From Vandiemenella viatica (lineage: Eukaryota; Arthropoda; Insecta; Orthoptera; Morabidae): a DNA stretch of 64,000 nt. The stretch spans positions 141,455,283 to 141,519,282 of the forward strand of contig CM061921.1 in the NCBI GenBank assembly GCA_031002005.1, given 5' to 3'. Shown here in pieces: positions 27,501 to 39,500 of this stretch. Below the pieces are notes generated by a model, which was given only the letters and a program-made list of their open reading frames with translations, did no database searches and was not told the origin of the DNA. Every line of letters starts with the position of its first letter. Position 1 is the first letter of the stretch. A program made the translations under genes and the position numbers.

Positions 27501-30500
27501 TGATTCTGGTGCCTTTAGAGATTTACAGCTTGAAATAACTAATTAATAGAACCAGAAATTAAGAATATTAAAGAGATAGTTATGAACAAAAGCTCAGAAC
27601 AACAAAATCTTCTCGGGTGTCCAGCCAGATGGTGTTGTAACCCGAGAAGATTTTGTTGCATCAGTACGCCGGAAAAGTCTCCACTCACACAAAGGCTCAT
27701 AAAATAAAACAAGGAAAATTTTATGAGCCATTTTGGAATTTAACTTACAACTGATTAAAAAAAATAATGCTTGGTCATTGGGGATTCGAACCCTGTCATT
27801 TCAAATGCTATGCCATCAAATTATCCACTGAAATAAATGGCTTGGTGTTACACACTGAAGTTCTCCATTTGCTCCATTATCAGGTGTTCAGAACAAGGGA
27901 AACACATACCCTAAATTTCAGTATCAGCAAAAATAACATATTTAAATTAACAAAAGTCTGCTCATTTATGAATCACACACATGAAACATTAACTATAAAA
28001 ATAAAGACTTTTTCAAATGTGATCGGGTTTCAGATGAATGAAGCACAGTGACTAAAGCATAATGTTTCGGTTTCCAACACCTGTGTTGTCATCATCTAGT
28101 GACTACTACATCACATTTCATCGTTACCTATGTTCTATATCAACAGATAGGACTAGAAGTTGAAAAGCTGCTATTTTTTTGTACTGTTCTATGCTGGCCA
28201 ACATATTGCTTCTTTATTATGGATTCTTTCTTAGCTGCACTGAGGAAAAGCCTCTCGGGTACATATTCATATAAAAAATTGTGCTATTGCGAGGGGTTTT
28301 GAAAGAATGCTTTGCTTTCTTGCCAACCAATTGCCTCACATTTGGAGAAATTTTTTGATGTCTCCCAATTTGGTACCTAATTTTGATTTTGGTAATCATT
28401 TATGTATAAATTTAACTTATCTTAGTACACAACCCGAAGGTTGGTTGGATCCTCCCGAGGGTGTCCCTTATTTTTCAAAGTAAAAATTTAGTAATGAGTA
28501 GGTCCTATTTTTGTTTTTTCCATTTTACCCTAAAAGACCCACAGATATAGTTTTACGCCATTCAGAGAACTGTAACTCATGCCGACATGCACTGACTCAC
28601 CTTTATATAAGTTACGCAAGAGTAGTGGCTCGCACCCACATTAATTGTTGCTATAATTATAGTTCTTGAATAGGTATCATGTATTGTTTTGTTCTAATAT
28701 TTGGTTTTAGGATTACAAAGTGCTAGAAAGAGCATATTTTTATTAGAAGCCAACTACCAAATTGCAGGAGTTCTATCAGTTTTATATTTTAATATCTGCG
28801 AAGGAAAATTGACTGTAAGTGAATACCCTAATCTCGCTGAACATGAGTGCATTATATTCTATGGAATACTATAAAGATGGTTCAAAAAGAATTCAAGCAA
28901 ATCTCTGGATGTTTATAAGCGAAGGGATGAGGATTTGTGATGTGAATTGCATAATGTTTATGATATTGCACGCACTTACGCTCTCAAAAGGATGTAAACA
29001 AAGAAGGTTAAAATCTTCTTACAGTGACAGAGAACCCAAGCTGCTTGGTGGGTGTGGTAAACAAGCTGAAAAGGTAAAAAAATGAAAATAGATGAGAAAA
29101 ATACTTAAATATATATGGTCCAGCAAGTAGTCAAGATCTTCAGCGTCCTATGATTTGTTGATGCTATCTGAAGAACTCAAAGACACATCTAGTTCTGAAC
29201 TGAAGAATATCAGGAAGAGCATTTACCAAACCCACCTGAAATAATACAATCAGGAACTGCTCCAAAGTGCAGGAGAAAAGTATCATTGCTCCTAAAGTAA
29301 TAGCTGCCTTGGATAGATGCCAGTTAAGTGTAAGAGATTAAGTTTATGTTCTTCAAGTTATGGTGGAGGCACTTGGACTGTGCATTGACAATTTTTCGAT
29401 ACAAAGTCTTCCATAAAACGAATTAGGGCACAAACAAGGAAGGAATGAGCATAAGCTATAATAACCGATTTTAAAATGACATGTCCCAAGCCGTGACCAT
29501 TCAGTTGGATGGCAAGTTGTTGCCTGGTCTGGGCGTAAGAAGTTCCTAAGAAGAACAACTGCCACTCTATCTCATAATAACATTTCGTTATAGGGAACAA
29601 CCTCTTGTGGTAAAGACCAAGGTGAATTGGTTTTGAATTCTCTGATTAACTGTGGCCTAAGCGATAAAATGCAGATAATGTGCTGAAATACAATTCATCT
29701 AACATAGGTCATCTCAATGGTGCTTGGGTGCTTTTGGAGCAAATGTTAGAATGAAAATTGTTACTTTTTGCATGAAAGCATCAAACTGATATCAGCAATC
29801 TGATAAAACATTTCAATGACATGTAAATTGGGTAGTTGTTTGGCTAAATTAAAAAAAAAAAAAGTATTCGTCATGAAAGATGACTACAGAGAACTGGCTG
29901 AGCTACGAGTTACATTTTTGGATGTAGACAGTGGAAAAGAACTGAAAATAAGGCCTCCTCGTGCAGTGCATCAAGTGCAATGTATGGCAAAAACCATTTA
30001 TTCACTCATGATATGTTTAAGTTTTCAACTTAAATTGAGCAAGGAAGACAAAATGGAATATAATTTAGTAAGGGAGAGTACATCTGACTTTTTAGAAAGG
30101 TACACTCTTTTGATGGCAGAAATATACGGCTCTACTTTGTAGGGTATGTAAAATTAGCTATCCCATGAAGAACAAAAACAATTTTTGTGCAAAAACACTG
30201 AAAATTGTACACCCACTGGAAAAAAAAAAGACTCCTTAAAAAGAAAATATCCCTCATAATTTTAATCCTTCTGTCTTACCAAAAAATTAACATTATTCTT
30301 TGTTCATGATTAATTGACTTTCGGGTTATGCCGCGTTGTTTATTTCATTACCTGAGCTTTCGGCTGGTATCCTCCAGCCTTCATCAGAGATACTGTTTAT
30401 GTTGACATAGCAACGAGCGCCAAGCATCGCAGAGTGAAAGGCCACTATCTTCGTTGATGTTGTTGCTATTTTTTAAAATTTCTGCTGTCTCTTTCACCCG

Positions 30501-33500
30501 TCGGGGCCACCACTGGTCTTCTCCCCACAGTAGCCTCGTTTCTTGAAATTTTATTCCATGCCCGGTATTAATAGCATGGAGGACTATGGCGGATTTATCG
30601 CTGTTGTTATATTTGTGGCGGATATGTTCTTTAAGTCTCTCCGCCACAGTGCGACCTGTCTCGCCGATATAAACACTGCCACAGCTGCAGGGGATTTCGT
30701 AAACACCCATAAGCTGGTGCGGGTGTAATCTGTTTTTTACCTTTGTCAGTGACTGACCAAGTTTGCAGTTAGCCTTATATACTATTCGCACCTCCACCCA
30801 CTTTAACAGTTTACCAATCCGGTCTGTGATACCCTGTATGTATGGGAGACAGGCGAATTTTGTTGACACATTAATATCATGGGATAAGTTGACATCTCCC
30901 ATAGGTTTTTTGGGTCTTAAAACCCTTCTGATGTCAGATTCACTATAGCCGTTGGCTCGGAATATTTTTGTAAGTGTCTCCATTTCTTCATTCAGACTTT
31001 CCGAGTCACATGCTGTCTTAGCTCTTAAGTTGAGTGACGTTAATACGCCTCTCTTCGTTGCCGGATGATGGTGCGACATGGCGTGCAGATACCTATTAGT
31101 GTGGGTCGCCTTGCGATACACAGTATGACCCAAACGTCCATCGCCTCGCTTGTGAACAAGGACATTGAGAAATGGCAGTTGTCCATTTTCTTCCACAACC
31201 ATAGTGAACTGAATTCTTGGGTGGGCACTATTCAGGTGGTTTAAGAACTCTTGCAAACTCTCCTTACCGTGAGGCCAGATGACAAAGGTGTCATCAACGC
31301 AACGGATCCACTTTGTTGGTTTTAGGCGCGCGTTGTTAAGCATCTTCATCTCGAATGATTCCATAAATATGTTGGCGGCTACAGGTGAAAGTGGCGAGCC
31401 CATTGCCGCACCTTCAACTTGAGCATAAAGTTGATCACCGTACTGGAACACAGTTGACTTAAGGCAGAACTCTGTCAGGTCAGCCCACTCAGTAGATTTT
31501 CCTTGTGCAAGAAGTTTAGCACGTATTACAGCAACGGCTTCGTCTACCGGCACATTAGTGAATAATGAGACAATATTGAAACTCACCATGACATCAGTCT
31601 TCTCTAGTGTCAGATCATCAATAATTTGTATAAAGTGAGCTGAGTTCTTTACAGCAGATCTGATATCTTCCGTGAGATGTTTCAGTTTATTGGCAACATA
31701 CCGTGCAAGTGGATGAGTAGGTTAGTTGACTGCGCTCACAATCGGACGTAAGGGAACCTCTTTTTTTGTGCACTTTGGGCAATCCATAGAACCTAGGCAT
31801 CATGAAATTGTTTCTTTTTAGGTTTTTCTTGTCCTCCTGCTCAATCGTTTTGGAGGTGTTAACCCTTGTGGCCACCTCTGTCCTAATCTTCTGTAGTGGG
31901 TTTCTGCTTAATGGTTCGTACGTCTTCTCTGCCAGCAAGTTCGTAATCTTATTGTGGTAGGCCAGTGCTTTCATTACTACGGTTGCACACCCCTTGTCAG
32001 CTGGGAGAACCACAATATTATCACGTTGCCGTAATACCCGCAAGGCTGATCTTTCTTCGCAAGATAGATTGCTGCATGGTAGTTTTGCGTGGGCAAGAAT
32101 GCGAGCTGTCTCCTGTTGGATGTTATTTGCCTGATCGGGTTCTAACCCCACAATGGGACTCTGGATTTCTTTGTTAATCCAAAATTATAATGATTTAATC
32201 ATGTGTCAAGTGATAATCAAAATAATTTTTCATAAACTTTTGGGTCTACTCAGCACAGGTTAGCATCATCGCAGGAGGATAAAATTTCTTATGTATGTCA
32301 ATTCCTGAGGGGTTTTTTTTATTTTTATTTTTAAAACAGTGGGTATGCATTTGAATATTTAAAAAACTTTTTTCCTCTTATAAGGGACACCCTAGTTTAC
32401 AATATCCTTGATTACTTTTTTTTACAGCTTTATACCTTATTGACATCAAGGGTCATTAGGAGGAGGGAAAGGACTGGGACCAAGAAAAGGGGAGGAATTT
32501 GGCCATGACCTTTTAAGGACTAATTTTGGGAAACCATGGAAAACTGAAATCTGGATGGGTGGACAAAGATTTTGAGCCCATGTCTTATCGAATGTCAGAC
32601 CCAAATGTTACCTTGAGTACTAAGGCACATCCACAACTACATGTAAATTTATACTCCACCCACAGTCATGAAATCTGGCAGGAACCAGTACTTCCACTCT
32701 ACTGAAGCTACAAAATTCTGCAATAATTCCTCACAATGAAACTTGAAGCTTCACACAGTAGTAGGAATAAAACTATTACAAACCAATGTAGTCTTCACGG
32801 GTGTGCAGCCGGATGGCGTTTTGGAAACAAAATGTTTCGACAACCCGCTCGGCTGTCTTCATCAGGAGTCTACAGGCTGACGAAAGCTGGCGGTCACCGC
32901 GTGGACTGGCTTAGCCTCCCAAACGGACCTCCTTATATACCTGTCAGCGAGGTAGAGGATCCGCTCTGACTGGTCGGAACGGTGGCTTCGGAAAGACTCA
33001 TTGGTTGGTCGGAAGTGGCAACTCTATACGCGGTCCGTTGCGGCGCCCCCTCCCATCGAATGACAACAATATTAACTGGGATGGCGGGCTCCATCTGAGT
33101 GAAGCCTGGAATCCTATTATTAGGGACCTCCGATGGGAGCGGGGCGGATTGGCACAGCGCGGCGTGGAGGGAGCGAATGGCGCCGGTCGGGTTTGCGCTC
33201 ACGTCCAAACAGAGTGGGCCTACCAGTACCACGGACTGCCAGCACCCCTGGGTGGGGAGGCGCAGATGGCACTAGTCGAGCACCGTAGCGGACTGCGTAT
33301 GAAGCCACCGCTTCCGGCCAATCAGAGCGGGTCTTCCACCATGCTGTCGGAATACAAGGAGGTTCGATGGGAGGGGGCGCCGCAGCGGACCGCGTATAGA
33401 GCCGCCACTTCCGAACAACCAATGAGTCTTTCCGAAGCCACCGTTCCGACCAATCAGAGCGGATTCTCTACCTCGTCGAAAGGTATATAAGGAGGTCCGT

Positions 33501-36500
33501 CTGGGAGGCTAAGCCAGTCCACGCGGTGACTGCCAGCTTTCGTCAGCCTGTAGACACCGGACACCTGATGAAGACAGCTGAGCTGGTTGTCGAAACGTTG
33601 TGTTTCCAAAACACCATCCGGCTGCACACCCGTGAAGACTAAATTGCTTCAGTACGCCGGGAAAGTCTCCACGCACACATATTACAAACCAGTCACAACT
33701 ACCAATTAAACACATATCATCTTGAATAGCCAAATAAATTATTTTTGTTATGGTCCACAGCTTAATCCAATCATATGTAAAAAATAGCAGGACAGTATTA
33801 TAAATATTTGCTAGGCATTACTCTTTGTGGCTGTAATTAAGCTCGAGTATGAATCAAACTTTTTTTTTACCAAAACAAACTGATATCCTCAGCACAAAGT
33901 CTGACGGGATATTTATTATCTATTTATAAAACCAACAACAAGCTAGATATCACTGTGCTCAGAACAAAGACAATATTTGATATCTGTACACTGAAAAGAG
34001 AGAAATATAAAACTGATGAGCCAATCAATGTACAAATAAACACTTTTATATAAAATTTGCTTAACTTCATGTAGTTTAGAATATATTAACAAATATTTGT
34101 GTATATAAATAAATTCTATCAATTTATTTATAAGAAACTGAATGTGTGAAGTATTGTTTCATTTATTGCAAAACTGTCATACCTCCGATCTCAACATACA
34201 GTACTCCTCCGACTCAGGATCCAACTTTGTTGCATAGATTGTATTTCTATACAGTGCAGCAATACTTAAAACCTGAAAAAGTAGTATATTGAAAGTAACA
34301 GCACAGTTAACCAAAACCAACAGCAAAAATATTTGTACAAAACTTTAATTTAAACACTGCACCATAAAACAAAAACAATATAGGGCCTACATACACGAGA
34401 AAGTAAGTTTGATTGGAAACAATTAAAATCTTAAGGGAATTATTCACCTCTCACATTTCCCTTAAAAATTCTCAGTATTCTCATATAATGGTAACAATTT
34501 CTTATTTTTGAGGTGTGAGGAAAAATTGTCATGTTTCAGTTCCTGGCTTTTCATGAGAGCATACTGGAGAAAGTATGAACTTTGCAGGCATCATTTATTG
34601 TGAATCAAGTGATGAGAAGAGTTTCACAGACAAGAATAAAGTAATGTGCGATGGGTCAAAAGTATTAGAAGCCAAAAGATGATTTTTCACACCTGGTGTA
34701 CCTAACATGTGGTGTTACAATCACAAGTCTGTTCCAGCTGCGAGAGCTGACTGTTAATTTTTAACCATCATTATTGATGGCATCACTATTTCTTATACTT
34801 AGGTGAAGTAGTTACTTTCTCATACAGACCACATCAAATCCTAGCTACAAAGATATCTACACTAGTTTCTATAAGAATATTATAATATCTTTGTAATAAC
34901 CATATTCCAAAAATTTGTAACCGCTTTGGACAACTATTAGTAAATCAACTGGCCAACAGATACTGAAGTTGCACTGCTTGTGCAAACATAATTATTCCAC
35001 AGTGTGTCTGATGCAATGCCAGTGAACTAAGTAGCCTACAGACTACAAAAAGCAACATTTACGATATCAATATGAATACCAATGCACAACGACCTATACA
35101 ATACCAACAGAATTACTTAGTCATATTTGTGAAATCCATTGTTTGAGGCATAGACTTCAATGGTTATGAACAGATTTATTTCTTTATAATAATTCTGTAG
35201 TCCATCATCCATGTATCTCAATACATTTACATAATAATACTGAGAGGGAAGATGGTTATTGGCAGTGCAAATGAAAGTATGGGGAAAGTAAACCCAATGA
35301 TTCCCATTGATAAAGACAGGGGAGCAGCGATAAACACAAATATTTACAATATTTTTGTCGCAAGCCTTAATTGTCACAAGTAGAAGAGACACATGGCAAG
35401 GTAATCAAAAGTCCACACAAAAATCCTCACAAAGCAGGCCCGCCGCTAGCTGTTAGAGCGGCCGCGTGCAATACCTATTATGCCACCCCCTGTCTAACTA
35501 CAGCCAGTGGTGTATCTAGGAAATTTCCGAACCAGATAAAAAAAAACTGTGAGATTGCCGCCCCTTCGAACATTATTTGCCGGCTCCATTGTTGTCATAC
35601 CGAGTGTCGCCGGTCGCCCGAAGCAGCTGTTGAGAGGAAAAAAAAACAAAAAAAGTCTCCCGCTACATAATACGCTGCAAATTTCATCATTTCGTCACGG
35701 CGACAATGGAGTGGCAACTATCGCGGGGCGGCGACTGTCGATCACACTCGTTCGCCGCCCCCCCTTGATGTGCCGCCCGCGTAAGATGCACGCCTTGTAC
35801 GCCCGCTTACGGCGGGCCTGTCACCAAGTAAGACATGCACATGCCGACACTTGCAATGTAAAAAAACTGGTGTATGCACAGCTGATTTCCACACCTGGCC
35901 TCGTTATTTGTGAGGATGCAGTTTTAAATTCCCATCCAAATTTCAGTTTTACATGGTTTTCCCAAACCACTCCAAGTGAATACCAGGACGGCTCCTTCAA
36001 AAGGTTGTGAACTAGGTAATATACAGGGTGTTACAAAAAGGTACGGCCAAACTTTCAGGAAACATTCCTCACACACAAACAAAGAAAATATGTTATGTGG
36101 ACATGTGTCCGGAAACTCTTACTTTCGATGTTAGACCTGATTTTATTACTTCTCTTCAAATCACACTAAACATGGAATGGAAACACACAGCAACAGAACG
36201 TACCAGCGCGACTTCAAACACTTTGTTACAGGAAATGTTCAAAATGTCCTCCGTTAGCGAGGATACATGCATCCACCCTCCGTCGCATGGAATCTCTGAT
36301 GCGCTGATGCAGCCCTGGAGAATGGCGTATTGTATCACAGCCGTCCACAATATGAGCTCTAACATGGAAAGTAAGCGTTTCCGGACACATGTCCACATAA
36401 CATATTTTCTTTGTTCCTGAAAGTTTGGCCGTACCTTTTTGTAACACCCTGTAGATAAGTCCACTTTTGCTGCCCATGTAATTAAAGAAAAACATTCCCC

Positions 36501-39500
36501 ACCCACTCTAGAAGAAAACCTTCAGATAATACACATTGCTGCCAAAGGGAAAAGAATGGATCTCCTTGAAGAGCTAGAAATCTATATCCATGTAAAAAAA
36601 AATGACAGACCACATATTAAATGAACAAAAAGAACTTTATTAGAAAGTTTTCCTATACAATTTCTTAGACTTATTTGTTAAAGCCAACACAGATTAAATA
36701 ATTGCAGGCCATCCATTATTCCTATACAGGGTGTCCCAGAATTATCTTTACAACTTGAACAATGAATAAATTATGTTTGGAACGAGATATCACAATGCAG
36801 TTTTTTGCATGTTACAGAGTATCTCTCAAAGTTTTTTTCTGTATCATTTCAGGTGCAGTTTGGTGACAAGTAGGTAGTTACATCACATTTATTGAAAATG
36901 TACACCCCACAGGAAAAAGCTCAGTGTGTTTTCTGGTTTATAGAGAAACGGGTTACTAAACAGGCACGACATTCAAATTTGGGGTTCTGAACCTCCGCAT
37001 GCATTTAGAGAGAGAGAGAGCCCGACAGCCCAAAGGTTAATGTGTGGTGCGGTGTTATGCACAACCAAATCATTGGCCCCTTCTTTGCTGAGAAGACAAT
37101 CAAAGGCCCAGTTTACTTGGATATGCTAATAAAATTTGTTGTTCCCCAACTGGAAGTCCTTCAACCAACAGTCATCTTCCAACAGGATAGTACACCTCCA
37201 CATTGGGCTCATGATGTCCATGATTTTCTAGATAAACAATTTCCTGGTCGGGGTCCAATTGACTGGCCGCCTCGTTCACCTGACATATTCCTAACCCCCT
37301 TTGATTTCTTTCTTTTGGGATATGTAAAAGACATCGTGTATCAAACCACGGTTAGAAATTTGTCAGATCTCAGGCAGAGGATTTCTGCAGCAATTACGAC
37401 AAATGACCAAAGGATGCTCCAAAGAAGTGTTCTAGAGACAGAAACAAAGCTTTGAGAGATACTCATCAAAATGCAAAAAACTGTATTGTGATATCTCGTT
37501 CCAAACATAATTTATTCAATGTCAAAATTGTAAAGATAATTCTGGGACACCCTGTATATAATTTCAAATAAATACACTCATTCAACCCCCTTCCAATACA
37601 ACTCCTACAAAATATTAAGTAATACTATAATTCATCTAGACTTAAATATTAGGTGTAATAAATTTTATTATATATCAGTATATATTATTTTCAACTCTGT
37701 ATATCAATATAGATGTCATTTAAATTTGAAATTTAACAACTATCAGTCATTTGTATTAAAATACCTAGTTCATATCGTTGTAATTTTTTCATAGAACTTA
37801 ACATTCAACCTAATTTCATCTTTGATGTTATGCAAAACTCTTTGTTCATAAACATCTGTGCTACATTTGTAAATGCAGAAGCAACTTTTTGGCATGCTCA
37901 CAAGTTTTATAATAATGAAGATATAATCAGTGTTAGTGCTGTGTGTTTATTAATGCATCATATCCTTTTGCCATTAAGAAGAGTTTGCTTTCGAAAATAT
38001 TCAGCTATCTAATGTAAGTAATGTAATTGAGATTAACCTTCATGAACCAAAAATTAAATTACTCTCACTTAATAAATGATACTTTTCTGTTGTTATATGA
38101 TGCATGCTCACATTTTGCATCTACATATGTAAATATATTAAAATGCAAACCGTCTGATGATGAGCATTTTGCTCGAAACTGGTAATGGTTAATTAAATAA
38201 ATATAATAAGAACAAATTGTGACTGGTTGCCGCTTTTAATATCAACCATCAACACTTATATCAATTTATGTCCAATATTATTGCAATGTTCCTCCTCTTC
38301 CAGTAATATTTCACCAGTATTACCAATTCAGTAGTATCTTGCCCCTGTCCACTACCACTCCTGTCAACCTTGCTTCATTTCCCTGTTTCCAATTAATTTG
38401 GCAGGCATCAGTGTGAAAAAATCAGTCTCGTTGTCAAGTGTCACCTATCCACAAGACCGAGGTTCAACAATGAAATACTGTATTACTTATGTTTATCCAT
38501 ATGTGTTCGTTGCTGCCCTAATCTGTGGTAAGTGTTGGGTTTATTTTCCTTATCCCTATATATAATACACATTGTTGCAAATAATAATAATAAAAATTAT
38601 GAAGTACCCAGAATACATGGTTGGATGTCAATGTATCGTTGTACACATACACATTGGCAAGTATGTAAAAGATTAGAGTTGTAATTCTCTATCAGAAAGT
38701 AGAATGGCCACCTGATTGCATTAGTTATTTGTGTTTTTTGTTGTCAGGTCTAGTAGGGTATATAAGGGGCATCAACAGCATTATCAGCACCAGACCAAGT
38801 CTGAAAATGGCCTCATTGTGGGTTTCCATTTGACTGGCTGGTTAAATGGTGTGGTATCCAGATTTCTACAGGATTTGGATTTGACAGTGACCTGCTGTTA
38901 GAATGTATGGGAACAAGAGGCCAGGCATACTTGTTGAGAAGGTTTCGGTCGGCCACATCTGACTACCACAAGGGAGGATCACCGTATTGAGCACCAAGCA
39001 TACTGCATCCCCTTCACATCTGTGCATGCCATCCAAGAATAAGTAGTGGATTCCCTGCAACATTCCATGTCGTCCCACACCATTGGTCGGAGACTAACAG
39101 CAGCCAGACTAGGGAATTACCATCCCACGTGTACACTGCCATTAACACCACAGCACAAATGGCTGTGTTTGGAGTGGTACCATGACAGGGAAACATGGAC
39201 TGCTGATCAATGGAGTCACATTGCATTCAGGAATGAGTCATGGTTTTGCACTGCCTTGGGTGACTGTCGCTGGTGACCTGGGAAGAGGTCCCATTCTGCC
39301 AATGTTTTGGAGAGGCACAGCAGTGTTACTCCTGGCATAATGGTGTGGACGACTTCAGGTCATGGTTGTTAGTGATTGAGGGAAATCTGATAGCACAATG
39401 ATACATCATGGAGAATACCGCATTCTCAGTGTTTGTGCAACAGTAACATGGTGCCATTTTTCAACAGAACATTGCTCGTCCACACAAGGCACTTCCATCT

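Larger units (their letters stand above)
30305..32166 (-). mobile_element. Penelope-like retroelement (RT + GIY-YIG), nearly intact but broken
   Basis: The minus-strand ORF1 piece 32151-31687 begins MGLEPDQANNIQQETARI and includes LPADKGCATVV and MMPRFYGLPKVHK. The second piece 31589-30384 (401 residues) carries FNIVSLFTNVPVDEA, GAAMGSPLSPVAANIFME, the RT catalytic RCVDDTFVIW (C where Y/F is usual) and a C-terminal GIY-YIG nuclease (VYEIPCSCGSVYIGETGRT). The two are separated by one extra A in an A run (near 31763) and one in-frame TAA (near 31727). The 3' terminal region has a hammerhead-like core. A 9-base repeat TTCTTTGTT occurs at both edges (30296-30304, 32167-32175). It is 5'-truncated and lies in ADCK1 intron 2. 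Confidence 0.88.
32786..33679. mobile_element. Foldback Penelope-like element with inverted 3' termini
   Basis: 894 bp, flanked by an exact 12-bp duplication TATTACAAACCA (32774-32785, 33680-33691). Left arm 32790-33059 and right arm 33364-33640 are inverted repeats of about 270 bp with high identity. The 300-bp centre encodes the end of a PLE GIY-YIG protein (DGGLHLSEAWNPIIRDLRW from about 33082). Each arm carries a hammerhead-like core. The element is much richer in GC than its surroundings. It reads as a 5'-truncated PLE with its 3' terminal region repeated in inverse at the other end. Confidence 0.8.

Noticed and set aside
27770..27850. Another SINE head (GGGGATTCGAACCCTG)
   Set aside because: Only a B-box-like word is present; the body does not match the family.
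28040..28095. Further hammerhead-like motif (minus strand)
   Set aside because: Core reads TAGATGA rather than CTGATGA and the pairing is weak; not listed as a feature.
30384..32151. Viral or host telomerase-type RT gene
   Set aside because: RT motifs plus GIY-YIG nuclease and terminal repeats identify a Penelope-like retroelement, with a stop and a frameshift.
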